From Serratia quinivorans (GTDB lineage: Bacteria; Pseudomonadota; Gammaproteobacteria; Enterobacterales; Enterobacteriaceae), in the NCBI RefSeq assembly GCF_946227985.1, contig NZ_CAMKGL010000001.1:682001-746000 (forward strand): 64,000 nucleotides of DNA, written 5' to 3'. The notes beneath the pieces were generated by a model. The model was not told the DNA's origin. It saw nothing but the letters and a program-made list of their open reading frames with translations, and made no database searches. Position numbers and translations under genes: made by a program. Of this stretch, positions 27,255 through 35,471 are shown one piece after another. Each line of letters starts with the position of its first letter. The stretch's first letter is position 1.

Positions 27255-28262
27255 ATGACAACACAATCATGTTCACCCATGTTGCTGCCGTTGAAAGTCA
27301 TCGCCACGGGGGCAGCGCTGCCACCCAACCGAGTCGACTCCTCCGCGCTGGATAGCCTGCTGTGCAAACCGACAGGCTACGTCGAGAAACGCTCCGGTAT
27401 CAGCTACCGTTTTCACGCCACCGATGATGCCAGCCAGGCTGAACTGGCCGTCGCAGCATTGCAGGATGCCTTAATCCGTTGCCGCATCGATGCACAATCG
27501 ATAGATTTGCTGATTTCCGCGTCCGCGATTTCAGTGCAGGCCCTGCCTTGCACCGCTGCGCACATTCTTAAAGTGGCCGGGCTGGCATCGGGCACCGCCG
27601 GTTTCGATATCAACAGCAGCTGCGTCAGCTTTATTTCCGCCATGCAGGTGGCCGCCGGGTTGCTGAATGCCGGTACCTACCGGCGCATTGCTATTGTTTC
27701 CGCCGATTTGGCTTCACGCGGTATTGACTGGCAGCATGAAGAATCTTCGCTGATTTTTGGCGACGGTGCGGCCTGTGCCATCGTCGAGCGTGGCGACGGC
27801 AGCAGCGGTATTTTGGCCAGCCTGGTGGAGACCTATCCCGAAGGCAGTGAGCTGTGCGAGATCCGTGCCGGAGGAACGCGGCGCAACCCGCGCGCCGGGA
27901 TGAATAACAGCGATTTCCTGTTCCATATGCAGGGTAAACAGCTGTTCCGCCAGGCGTCGGCACTGATCGAAGATTATCTTGCTCGTTTGCTGGCAGCCAG
28001 TGGCCTGACATTGGCGCAGATCGCCACGGTGGTGCCGCATCAGGCGAGCCACCTGTCGCTTGAGCATATGCGTAAGCGGCTGCACGTTTCCCCTGAGGTA
28101 CTGGTGGATATTTATCGCTATCACGGTAATCAGGTGGCGGCGTCTATCCCGACGGCGCTACATGCTGCCGTTACCGGCGGTCGTTTTAACCCTGGTAAGC
28201 CGGTGATGCTGATCGGCACCGCCGCCGGGTTGTCGCTGGCCGGCATGGTGTTGCTGCCATGA
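27255..28262 (+). CDS. KAS III-like 3-oxoacyl synthase
   Basis: 335-residue thiolase-fold condensing enzyme of the FabH/OleA-like group. The catalytic triad is visible: Cys123 in DINSSCVSF, His262 in VVPHQAS and Asn292 in YHGNQVAASIPTAL. FabH-type enzymes join an acyl-CoA or acyl-ACP to malonyl-ACP; OleA-type members join two acyl chains. FabH normally lies in the fab cluster, so this is a pathway-specific paralogue. It is the first gene of an eight-gene operon whose members overlap by 4-11 bases. There is no acyl carrier protein or thioesterase in the operon, so it must use host ACP or CoA substrates. Confidence 0.88.
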   Translation: MTTQSCSPMLLPLKVIATGAALPPNRVDSSALDSLLCKPTGYVEKRSGISYRFHATDDASQAELAVAALQDALIRCRIDAQSIDLLISASAISVQALPCTAAHILKVAGLASGTAGFDINSSCVSFISAMQVAAGLLNAGTYRRIAIVSADLASRGIDWQHEESSLIFGDGAACAIVERGDGSSGILASLVETYPEGSELCEIRAGGTRRNPRAGMNNSDFLFHMQGKQLFRQASALIEDYLARLLAASGLTLAQIATVVPHQASHLSLEHMRKRLHVSPEVLVDIYRYHGNQVAASIPTALHAAVTGGRFNPGKPVMLIGTAAGLSLAGMVLLP

Positions 28263-29275
28263 AGGTCTTGGTCACCGGGGCCACCAGCGGACTGGGGCGT
28301 AATGCGGCGCAGTGGTTGCTGGACGCGGGCCATCAGGTTCATGCCACCGGGCGTGATAGCCGCGCCGGGCAGGAACTGCGTGCGTTGGGGGCCGGGTTCA
28401 GCCCGCTGGACTTGACGCAGGCCACGGCGGAGCAGTGCCGTCAACTGATGACCGGCTGTGATTGGGTCTGGCACTGCGCGGCAAAATCTTCCCCCTGGGG
28501 CAGCCAGGCCGCGTTTTATCAGGCCAACGAGGTCGCGACCGAAAAGCTGGCGCAGGCGGCAGGGGACTGCGGTGTCCGACGTTTTGTTCACATCTCCACG
28601 CCGGCAATCTATTTCGATTTTCGGCCGCACCAGAATATTGATGAAGGGTATCGCGCCCGGCGTTTCGCCAATCATTACGCCGCCAGCAAATATGCCGCCG
28701 AGCAGCGGCTGCAGGCACTGGTGCCGCGTTACCCGCAAACTACCTATATTATTCTCAGGCCCAGAGGGCTGTTCGGCCCCTATGACCGGGTGATTGTACC
28801 GCGGGTGCTGCAACAGCTGGATCGCGATCGCGGGGTGCTGCGGTTACCTGGCGCGGGCAACGCGGTATTGGATCTGACCTTTGTACTGAATGTGGTGCAT
28901 GCGATGGATCTGGCCAGCCGCCAGCACGGGTTGCCATCCGGCGCGGCCTACAACATCAGCAATCATCAGCCGCAGCGGCTGGCGGAGATGCTGGATTCGC
29001 TGCTGCGTCAACAATTGGGCTTGCGCTACCGGCTACAGGCCGTGCCCTATTCCTTGCTGTATGCGTTGGCGGGCGGGCTGGAATTGCTGGCCCATTTTAC
29101 AGGCAAAGAACCTCAGCTGACGCGCTATAGCGTGGCGGCGGTGCATTTCGATATGACGCTGAGCCAAACCCTTGCTGTGGAACAGTTAGGTTATCGGCCA
29201 CGTTATTCTATGGAAGAGGGGATCCTCATCACCGGCGAGTGGCTTAAACGGCAGGGAGATCAGCCCCATGGCTAA
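28259..29275 (+). CDS. OleD-like NAD(P)-dependent reductase/epimerase (extended SDR)
   Basis: 338-residue extended SDR. The N-terminus MKVLVTGATSGLGRNAAQWL is the dinucleotide-binding motif; the catalytic residues are Ser113 (HISTPAIYF), Tyr140 and Lys144 (HYAASKYAAE). The segment WHCAAKSSPWGSQAAFYQAN strongly recalls 3-beta-hydroxysteroid dehydrogenase/OleD proteins, which reduce 2-alkyl-3-keto acids in olefin biosynthesis. Following a KAS III gene, it most simply reduces the beta-keto product. Its start overlaps the preceding stop (ATGA). Confidence 0.87.
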   Translation: MKVLVTGATSGLGRNAAQWLLDAGHQVHATGRDSRAGQELRALGAGFSPLDLTQATAEQCRQLMTGCDWVWHCAAKSSPWGSQAAFYQANEVATEKLAQAAGDCGVRRFVHISTPAIYFDFRPHQNIDEGYRARRFANHYAASKYAAEQRLQALVPRYPQTTYIILRPRGLFGPYDRVIVPRVLQQLDRDRGVLRLPGAGNAVLDLTFVLNVVHAMDLASRQHGLPSGAAYNISNHQPQRLAEMLDSLLRQQLGLRYRLQAVPYSLLYALAGGLELLAHFTGKEPQLTRYSVAAVHFDMTLSQTLAVEQLGYRPRYSMEEGILITGEWLKRQGDQPHG

Positions 29276-30074
29276 GGTGACGGCTTTTGAAGTGGGGTAC
29301 TGTACCCATATCGGCTGCATGGCGCTGCGCGGTGCCGGTTTTCGGGTGTGTAAATTCCCTGCCCGTGCCTATTTACTGGAAGTGGGGGATCGTCGTTGGC
29401 TGTGGGATACCGGTTATGCGCACTATTTCCAGCAGCAGACGCAGTCCGGCATTTTCCGCATCTACCGCCACATGACGCCGGTGTATTTCGACCCCCGTGA
29501 GTCTCTGAGTCAGCAGCTACTGTCTGCCGGTTACGCGGCTAATGATATTCAGGCGCTGATTATCTCGCACTTTCACGCCGACCATATTGCCGGGCTGCGT
29601 GATTTCAAACACCTCGATTTCATCTGCTCTGGCGAAGGCTGGCGGCAAACTCGCACTTTACGCGGCTTCGCGGCCTTAAAACGCGCCTTTATCCCCGGCC
29701 TGATCCCAGAAGATTTCGAGAGTAATCTGCAGTTTATCGAGGGTTTCCCACAGGTCAGCCTGCCCGCGTTACTAGCCCCTTTCGAGCGCGGCTATGCGCT
29801 GCCGGGCAGTGAAGGGCAGATCCTGCTGGTTGATTTGCCGGGGCATGCGGCCGGGCACATTGGTGCCTTTATTCTCACCGACGGTGGTTGGACGCTGCTG
29901 GCCAGCGACGCGGCCTGGTCGCCGCTGAGTTATCAGCAATTGCGCGGGCCTTCGCGGTTGGCCAATCTGGTGATGGACGATGCCAGCGCCTATTACCGCA
30001 CGCTGGAGCGCCTGAATCAGCTATGGGCGAGCGGCAACGCGAATATTTTACTGTGTCATGAGGGGGATTTATGA
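29268..30074 (+). CDS. metallo-beta-lactamase-fold hydrolase
   Basis: 268-residue MBL-fold enzyme. The metal motif HFHADH is at residues 101-106, followed by LPGHAAGHIGAF, the bridging Asp in LLASDAAW and the late His in LLCHEGD, so a dinuclear metal site looks complete. The architecture resembles AHL-lactonase/lactone or thioester hydrolases. In this operon it could hydrolyse an acyl thioester, lactone or beta-lactone, standing in for OleB of olefin clusters. It overlaps both neighbours. Confidence 0.85.
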   Translation: MAKVTAFEVGYCTHIGCMALRGAGFRVCKFPARAYLLEVGDRRWLWDTGYAHYFQQQTQSGIFRIYRHMTPVYFDPRESLSQQLLSAGYAANDIQALIISHFHADHIAGLRDFKHLDFICSGEGWRQTRTLRGFAALKRAFIPGLIPEDFESNLQFIEGFPQVSLPALLAPFERGYALPGSEGQILLVDLPGHAAGHIGAFILTDGGWTLLASDAAWSPLSYQQLRGPSRLANLVMDDASAYYRTLERLNQLWASGNANILLCHEGDL

Positions 30075-31354
30075 TCCCGCTGATGACGCTGTGGCATTAC
30101 TTTCGCAGCCGGCGCTTAACCTTTGGCGATCGCCAGTCGCTGGAGGCATACCAGGCCAAACGGCTCAGGCGTTTTGCGCGCCGTGTGCTGGCGAAGAGTC
30201 CTTATTTCAGCCGTTTTAAACAGCAAGCGATTACCGAATGGCCGCAAATGGACAAAGCGCTGATGATGGCGCAGTTTGACCAAATGAATACCGCCGGGCT
30301 GCAGCGCGATCAGCTGCTGGCCTGCGCGCGGCGCAGCGAGCAACAGCGGGATTTCAGCCCGAAAATCGGTAAATACAGCGTGGGCCTGTCATCGGGCACT
30401 TCCGGCCAGCGCGGTATTTTTGTCGTCAGCCCGCATGAACAAAGCCTTTGGGCCGGTGGCATGCTGGCGAAAATGCTGCCGGACGGGCTGTTTGCCGGTG
30501 AGCGCGTGGCGCTGTTTCTGCGGGCGGACAATAACCTGTATCACAGCGTCAACAACCGCTGGCTTAGCCTGGAGTTTTACGATCTCTTCGCCCCTTTTGC
30601 CGCGCAGTTGGCACGGTTGGAGCAACAGGCACCGACGATTATCGTCGCACCGGCGCAGGTGTTGCGTGCATTAGCGTTGGCGGTGTTGGACAGAAAAGTT
30701 CGGCTCGAGGTTAAAAAGGTGATTTCGGTGGCCGAGGTGCTGGAGGAGCAAGACCGGCGACTGCTGGCGCAGGTGTTTCCGGCGGTGGGTGAGGTCTATC
30801 AGGCCACCGAAGGCTTTCTGGCCGCCACCTGCGCGCACGGTACCCTGCACCTGAACGAAGAGTTTTTGCATATCGAACCTCAATGGATTGATGAGCAGCG
30901 CTTTACGCCGTTGATCACCGACTTCACCCGCAGCACCCAACCGATCGTTCGCTATCGGCTGGATGACGTGCTGGTCAGGCAGACCGAGCCTTGCCCCTGT
31001 GGGCAGTCGTCAATGGCGATTGCCCGCATCGAAGGACGGCGTGACGATCAACTGATGTTGCCGGATGCCCTTGGCCGGCCGCAGCGGGTGTTTGCCGATT
31101 TGTGCAGCCGTGCTATTGCCAATGCACTGCCGCTGACCAGCGATTACCGCCTAATTCAGAGCGGCGAGCGGCAGTTGCAACTGATTGCCGACTGTAGCGA
31201 AGCCGAACTGGCGCACTGCCAGTTGCAACTGTCTGCCTTGTTTGAACGCCATGGCATCGACAGCGCTGGGCTTGAATGGCAACTGAGCGTGCAGGCGGTG
31301 ATGCCGCAGTTTGATCGCAAGAGAAGACGGATCACCCGACAGGTGGCGGCATGA
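30071..31354 (+). CDS. PaaK/F390-synthetase-like adenylate-forming enzyme
   Basis: 427-residue member of the ANL superfamily of the coenzyme F390 synthetase/PaaK branch. The phosphate loop is SVGLSSGTSGQRG (about residues 103-115), YQATEGFLA is the adenine region, IVRYRLDDVLV carries the ribose-binding Asp, and CPCGQSSMAIARIEGRRDD is a Cys motif plus hinge. These enzymes activate a carboxylate as an acyl-AMP and pass it to CoA or another acceptor. Organisms of this type lack coenzyme F420 as far as is known, so the F390 label only denotes family. Likely substrate: the fatty or hydroxy-fatty acid made by the operon. Overlaps both neighbours by 4 bases. Confidence 0.85.
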   Translation: MIPLMTLWHYFRSRRLTFGDRQSLEAYQAKRLRRFARRVLAKSPYFSRFKQQAITEWPQMDKALMMAQFDQMNTAGLQRDQLLACARRSEQQRDFSPKIGKYSVGLSSGTSGQRGIFVVSPHEQSLWAGGMLAKMLPDGLFAGERVALFLRADNNLYHSVNNRWLSLEFYDLFAPFAAQLARLEQQAPTIIVAPAQVLRALALAVLDRKVRLEVKKVISVAEVLEEQDRRLLAQVFPAVGEVYQATEGFLAATCAHGTLHLNEEFLHIEPQWIDEQRFTPLITDFTRSTQPIVRYRLDDVLVRQTEPCPCGQSSMAIARIEGRRDDQLMLPDALGRPQRVFADLCSRAIANALPLTSDYRLIQSGERQLQLIADCSEAELAHCQLQLSALFERHGIDSAGLEWQLSVQAVMPQFDRKRRRITRQVAA

Positions 31355-31971
31355 TGAAAACGCTGCCGTACCGGCTGTGGCAAATGCTGTTGGGCTGGGG
31401 ATTCGTTGGGGTGATTTATCGCAGTACCGATCGCCTGCAGGGCGTGGGTACGCTGCTTCCCCCTTCGGCGATTGACCGTTGGATCCCGTTTAGTCCGACG
31501 GCCATTTGGCTGTACCTGTCTTTCTTTATCATTATTCCGCTGGGTTACTTGCTGGCCCCGATCCCGCGGGTTCGATGGTTGCGTGCCGCGATGCAACTGA
31601 CGGCGTTGGGAGCCGGGGCGGTCTACCTGTTGTGGCCGACCACTATGGCTTATCCGTCAGACGGCGGAGTCGGCGTGAGTTCAACGCTGCTGGTGGCGCT
31701 GACCCAGGTGGATTCGCTGCAAAACTGCCTGCCGTCGTTACATATGGCGCTGACGGTGCAGGCGGTATGGGCACTGAGCGATCCGCAGCGTAAAGTGAGA
31801 ACCGCGCTGTTGATGCTGTGGGCGCTGGCGATTGCCTTTTCCATTTTACAACTGCGCCGCCATCTGCTGGTCGATCTGGTTAGCGGGGCGTTGCTGGCAT
31901 TTTTGGCCGGCTGGCTGGTTCAGCGCAAAGAAAGCTGGCGGCGAGACACCGCCAGAGGAGAGATAGAATGA
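31351..31971 (+). CDS. PAP2-like membrane phosphatase/phosphotransferase
   Basis: 206-residue membrane protein with about five helices. PAP2-type residues are visible as LPSLHMALTVQ (the PSxH-like second motif) and LRRHLLVDLVSGAL (the R-x2-H-x3-D third motif); the first K-x6-RP motif is not obvious. The layout resembles inositol-phosphotransferase-type PAP2 proteins. It could dephosphorylate a lipid phosphate or transfer a phospho-head group to the product of this pathway. Overlaps both neighbours by 4 bases. Confidence 0.78.
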   Translation: MMKTLPYRLWQMLLGWGFVGVIYRSTDRLQGVGTLLPPSAIDRWIPFSPTAIWLYLSFFIIIPLGYLLAPIPRVRWLRAAMQLTALGAGAVYLLWPTTMAYPSDGGVGVSSTLLVALTQVDSLQNCLPSLHMALTVQAVWALSDPQRKVRTALLMLWALAIAFSILQLRRHLLVDLVSGALLAFLAGWLVQRKESWRRDTARGEIE

Positions 31972-33101
31972 GCGAACTGGCGATGCCTATCCTGTTCATG
32001 CTGTTTGTCGTGATTGGCGAGGCGCTGGTGCTGCAGTATGCACAGCGCCAGCAGGTCAACTGGCACGATCTGGTGTTCAATCTGAACTCCGGCCATATCA
32101 TGCTGTGGTTGTTCCGCGGGCTGGAAATCACCTGCTACGGCTATGTGGCGGCGCACTTCAGCCTGGATCTGCTGAGCCGTTGGCCACCGGTGCTGATTTG
32201 GCTGTTTGCCCTGCTGGCGTGGGACTTCGGTTTTTACTGGTTGCATCGCTTGCATCATTATCTGCGCGTGTTGTGGGCGGTACATGTGGTGCATCATCAG
32301 GGTGAGCATTTCAATCTGTCGCTGGGGGTACGCAATTCCTGGTATTCGTCGCTGACCTCGATCCCGTTTTTTCTTCTGCTGGCCCTGTTGGGCGTGCCGC
32401 TATCGGTGTTTGTCACGGTCTCGATCCTGCACTACAGCATCCAGCTGTTTAACCATAATGCGCTCTCCCCCAAGCTCGGCTGGCTGGAGCATATTCTTGT
32501 TACGCCAGCGCACCATCGGGTGCATCACGTTAAAGATATGGCCTATTCGAACCAGAACTTCGGCGGCAGCTTTATTTTTTGGGACAAGCTGTTCGGCACT
32601 TTTTGCCCGGGCCTGCCGCAAGCGCCGTTTGTGTATGGGGTTAGCGGTGATAAGCCGTCTGCCAATCCGTTCTGGGCCAGCAATCTGCCATTCCTGCGCT
32701 ATTTTCGCCTGCGCTGGCGGCCCAGGGCGAGCAACGGTCGTTTTCGCTACTCGGCGCTTAGCGTGTTCAGCGGGGCGATGCTGCTGTTTGCGCTGGTGAT
32801 TGGCTATGTTGACCAGTACGGCTATGGCTACAGCGATATCAGCTGGCCGCAGATGGCGCTGTTGGTGTTGCTGGCATTGGGCTCGATGGCGCTGGGCGGC
32901 ATGACCGAAGGGCATCGTTGGGCGATTGTCGTCTGGTTGATGATGACGCTGAGTCTCCCGCTGTTGTTTATCGGTTATCTGGGCTGGCCGCAGCTTTATT
33001 GGCATCTCGCGATGGCCTTGATCGCATTGCACGGTGTTTGTGTGGCGTTGGGCTGGGGCCGCGTACGCGCTCTTAAGCCGGTGGAGGAACCTCATGGCTG
33101 A
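31968..33101 (+). CDS. sterol desaturase / fatty acid hydroxylase family protein
   Basis: 377-residue membrane di-iron enzyme. The histidine clusters are HRLHH (residues 93-97), HVVHH (106-110), NHNALSPKLGW and HHRVHHV, the ligand set of the ERG3/alkylglycerol monooxygenase family. Four or more further helices follow in the C-terminal third, beyond the core. Family members hydroxylate or desaturate lipid alkyl chains at carbon centres using O2. Substrate unknown; the surrounding genes suggest a long-chain fatty derivative. Confidence 0.87.
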   Translation: MSELAMPILFMLFVVIGEALVLQYAQRQQVNWHDLVFNLNSGHIMLWLFRGLEITCYGYVAAHFSLDLLSRWPPVLIWLFALLAWDFGFYWLHRLHHYLRVLWAVHVVHHQGEHFNLSLGVRNSWYSSLTSIPFFLLLALLGVPLSVFVTVSILHYSIQLFNHNALSPKLGWLEHILVTPAHHRVHHVKDMAYSNQNFGGSFIFWDKLFGTFCPGLPQAPFVYGVSGDKPSANPFWASNLPFLRYFRLRWRPRASNGRFRYSALSVFSGAMLLFALVIGYVDQYGYGYSDISWPQMALLVLLALGSMALGGMTEGHRWAIVVWLMMTLSLPLLFIGYLGWPQLYWHLAMALIALHGVCVALGWGRVRALKPVEEPHG

Positions 33102-34176
33102 CACACTGGTTTCACTGAAGTTTCCCGCCGACGGTGAACAGCTGTTCCATCGTGCGCTTAAACGGGCGGCTCATGCCTATCTGGCCGGTGACCATCGCTA
33201 TGCCGACGGTTGGCGGTTGGCAAAGGCGGCGCTGTTGTTGGCGCTGTGCGTGGGCTTTTACGCGCTAAGTCTAATGCAGCAGCAGGTTTGGGCCTTTTTT
33301 ACCTGCTATTTTTTGTTCGTGATGATGGGCATGTTGCTCAACGTGAATGTTAACCACGATGCCTCGCATAATGCTTTTCTACGTGCCCCTTGGGCTAACC
33401 GACTGGCGGGGCGACTGGTGACGCTGCCGCTGGGGGTGGATCCGGATTATTGGCGGGTGCGCCATGTGGAATACCACCACCTTTACGCCAACGTCGAACA
33501 TTACGATCTGGATACCGAAGAGAATGGTTTTTTCCGCCAGACGCCGTTCCAGCGCTGGCGCAAGCATATGCGTTATCAGCACCTCTACTGGCCGCTGATT
33601 GCCGCACTCTCCTTGCCGTATATCGCCTGGATATTTGACTGGTCAGATCGCCTGGGTAAAACCCCGCTGCATGAAAAGAACATTCTACCGGGCCGCAGCG
33701 GCTGGGCGGTGTTTATCCTGTGCAAGATTGGCCATTTGGTGCTGGTATTGGCGCTGCCGCTGGTGCTGTGCCAGCAGCACGGTATCGGCTGGCCGTGGGT
33801 GCTGCTGGCCTATGTCATCAGCCAGATGTGTGCCTCGTTGTTGGTGGTGTTTCTGCTGCTGGGTACCCATTGGGCGCAGGCCGAATTTTACCCGGCCCCG
33901 GAGGGCGAAAGCATGCCACATGGCTGGTATCGCCATAATTTCGCGACCGCCTGCGACTGGCAAACGTCGCCGCGTGGGTTGCAGCACCTGACCGGCGGGC
34001 TGAATTATCATCTGACCCATCATCTGTTTCCCGGCTGGAATCATCGCCATTATCCGGCGCTGGCCGCCATAGTGGCGCAGTTGGCGGAACAACACGGCAT
34101 GGAATACCGCTGCATTGGTTACCGCGAACTGCTGGCGCAGCAACAGCATTTCTTACGGCGTATGGGACAGCCATGA
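33094..34176 (+). CDS. membrane fatty acid desaturase 1
   Basis: 360-residue membrane desaturase with the three histidine boxes HDASH (residues 88-92), HVEYHH (124-129) and HLTHHLFPGWNHRHY near the C-terminus. Four helices are arranged as in front-end or acyl-lipid desaturases. It introduces double or triple bonds into acyl chains using O2 and an electron donor. Start at 33094: GGAGG lies 6 bases upstream, inside the end of the preceding gene. It is highly similar to the next gene, indicating tandem duplication. No electron-donor gene (ferredoxin, cytochrome b5) is fused or adjacent. Confidence 0.9.
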   Translation: MADTLVSLKFPADGEQLFHRALKRAAHAYLAGDHRYADGWRLAKAALLLALCVGFYALSLMQQQVWAFFTCYFLFVMMGMLLNVNVNHDASHNAFLRAPWANRLAGRLVTLPLGVDPDYWRVRHVEYHHLYANVEHYDLDTEENGFFRQTPFQRWRKHMRYQHLYWPLIAALSLPYIAWIFDWSDRLGKTPLHEKNILPGRSGWAVFILCKIGHLVLVLALPLVLCQQHGIGWPWVLLAYVISQMCASLLVVFLLLGTHWAQAEFYPAPEGESMPHGWYRHNFATACDWQTSPRGLQHLTGGLNYHLTHHLFPGWNHRHYPALAAIVAQLAEQHGMEYRCIGYRELLAQQQHFLRRMGQP

Positions 34177-35258
34177 AGCCACTGCGTCCGTTAGCTTTCA
34201 AGCCGGATGACACCGGGCTGCATCGTGCGCTGATGCAGGCCGCGCAGGGCTATCTGACTGAGCATCGCGACCATCGTTTTGCCGATGGCGGTATGCTGGC
34301 GAAAGTGCTTTTCCTGCTGGCGCTGTGCGCGCTTTGTTATGGGTTGAGCCTGCAGCAACAGAGCCTCTGGCTATTTTTTGCCTGCTACTTCGGTTTTATC
34401 TTCATCGGCATGTTCCTCACGGTCAACGTGGTGCACGACGCGTCGCACAACGCGTTTTTCCGGCAGCCCTGGGCCAACCGCTGGCTGAATTGCCTGGTGA
34501 GTATCCCGCTCGGCCTGGATCCCGATTGCTGGCGGGTACGGCACGTTATTTTTCACCACGCGCACAACAACATCGAGCATTACGATCCCGATATCGACGC
34601 CAATGGCGTGCTGCGGCAAACGCCGTTCCAGCGTTGGCGGCCCTTTATGCGCGCGCAGCGCTTTTACTGGCCGCTGGTGGCGGCGATGACCTTTCCGTAT
34701 TACATCTGGCTGTTCGACTGGCTGGATCGGGCAGGGCGAACCCGGGTCAGGGCGCGGATGGCACAACAGGGCCTACACGGCTGGGGTATTTTTCTGGCGG
34801 GCAAAGCAGCGCACCTGATACTGGCGCTGGCGATCCCGTGCTATCTGCTGCCGCCGGCAATCGGCGTGGGGCAGATCCTGCTGGTTTATCTGCTCAGCCA
34901 GATGCTGTCTTCACTGCTGTTTGTGATGTTGATTATCGGCACCCACTGGGCCAAGGCGCAGTTTTATCAGGCGCCGGAGCAGGGGCCAGTAGCGCACGGC
35001 TGGTATCACCATGTGTTCGCGACGACCTTTGACTGGTTCACGCGCCCGCGCTGGCTGGGTTATTGGTTGGGCGGTGCTAATCTGCACCTGACCCACCATC
35101 TGTTCCCGCACTGGAGTCACCGGCATTACCCGGCATTAAGCCGTATCATTGCCGAGGTGGCACCGCGTTTTGGTATCGATTATCGCGTGTTGGAACTGGG
35201 GGAGTTACTGCGTCTGCAACAGCGCTTTCTCAGCGCGATGGGGCGTAAACCGGTTTAG
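34173..35258 (+). CDS. membrane fatty acid desaturase 2 (paralogue of the preceding gene)
   Basis: 361-residue membrane desaturase collinear with its neighbour: HDASH at 88-92, HVIFHH at 124-129 and HLTHHLFPHWSHRHY near the C-terminus. Many blocks are shared (ASHNAF, DPD.WRVRHV, QTPFQRWR, FYWPL). The two copies have clearly diverged, so they may act on successive positions or different substrates. It overlaps the previous gene by 4 bases and is the last gene of the operon; the stem-loop after it separates it from the convergent oxidase operon. Confidence 0.9.
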   Translation: MKPLRPLAFKPDDTGLHRALMQAAQGYLTEHRDHRFADGGMLAKVLFLLALCALCYGLSLQQQSLWLFFACYFGFIFIGMFLTVNVVHDASHNAFFRQPWANRWLNCLVSIPLGLDPDCWRVRHVIFHHAHNNIEHYDPDIDANGVLRQTPFQRWRPFMRAQRFYWPLVAAMTFPYYIWLFDWLDRAGRTRVRARMAQQGLHGWGIFLAGKAAHLILALAIPCYLLPPAIGVGQILLVYLLSQMLSSLLFVMLIIGTHWAKAQFYQAPEQGPVAHGWYHHVFATTFDWFTRPRWLGYWLGGANLHLTHHLFPHWSHRHYPALSRIIAEVAPRFGIDYRVLELGELLRLQQRFLSAMGRKPV

Positions 35259-35263
35259 TGATT

Positions 35264-35289
35264 AGCGTGGGCATTTTACTGCCCACGCT
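35264..35289. terminator. convergent stem-loop between desaturase and oxidase operons
   Basis: Perfect 9-bp stem AGCGTGGGC/GCCCACGCT with an 8-base loop ATTTTACT, between two convergent operons. It is probably a shared terminator, although neither strand has a long T-run. Confidence 0.55.
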
Positions 35290-35307
35290 TGCCAGACAAC
35301 GCCTGGA

Positions 35308-35457
35308 TTAATGCGATCGCATGCCCGCGGCATTCATCAACAGGCGGAATATCGAAGCGACCGCGAACAGCCCCAGCACGCTGGCGCTCCAGATCACCAC
35401 CAGCCAGCCAATGCGTTTCCACCAGGGGGCCGGTACCGGTGCGGTTTTATCCTGCAT
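35308..35457 (-). CDS. DUF2474-type small subunit of the cytochrome bd oxidase
   Basis: 49-residue protein (MQDKTAPVPAPWWKRIGWLV, then VIWSASVLGLFAVASIFRLL) with one membrane helix preceded by a Trp/basic anchor. It matches the DUF2474 micro-proteins found after cydB in CIO-type bd oxidase operons, analogous in position to CydX. It starts 15 bases downstream of the cydB stop in the same direction. Its probable role is to stabilise the oxidase. Confidence 0.85.
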   Translation of the reverse strand: MQDKTAPVPAPWWKRIGWLVVIWSASVLGLFAVASIFRLLMNAAGMRSH

Positions 35458-35471
35458 AGTTTTTTCCCTCC

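Noticed and set aside
27255-35258. Interpretation as a polyyne or aryl polyene cluster
   Set aside because: Two desaturases are suggestive of polyynes, but no ACP, fatty acyl-AMP ligase of the FAAL type or thioesterase is present. The many KS, KR and DH genes of aryl polyene clusters are also absent.
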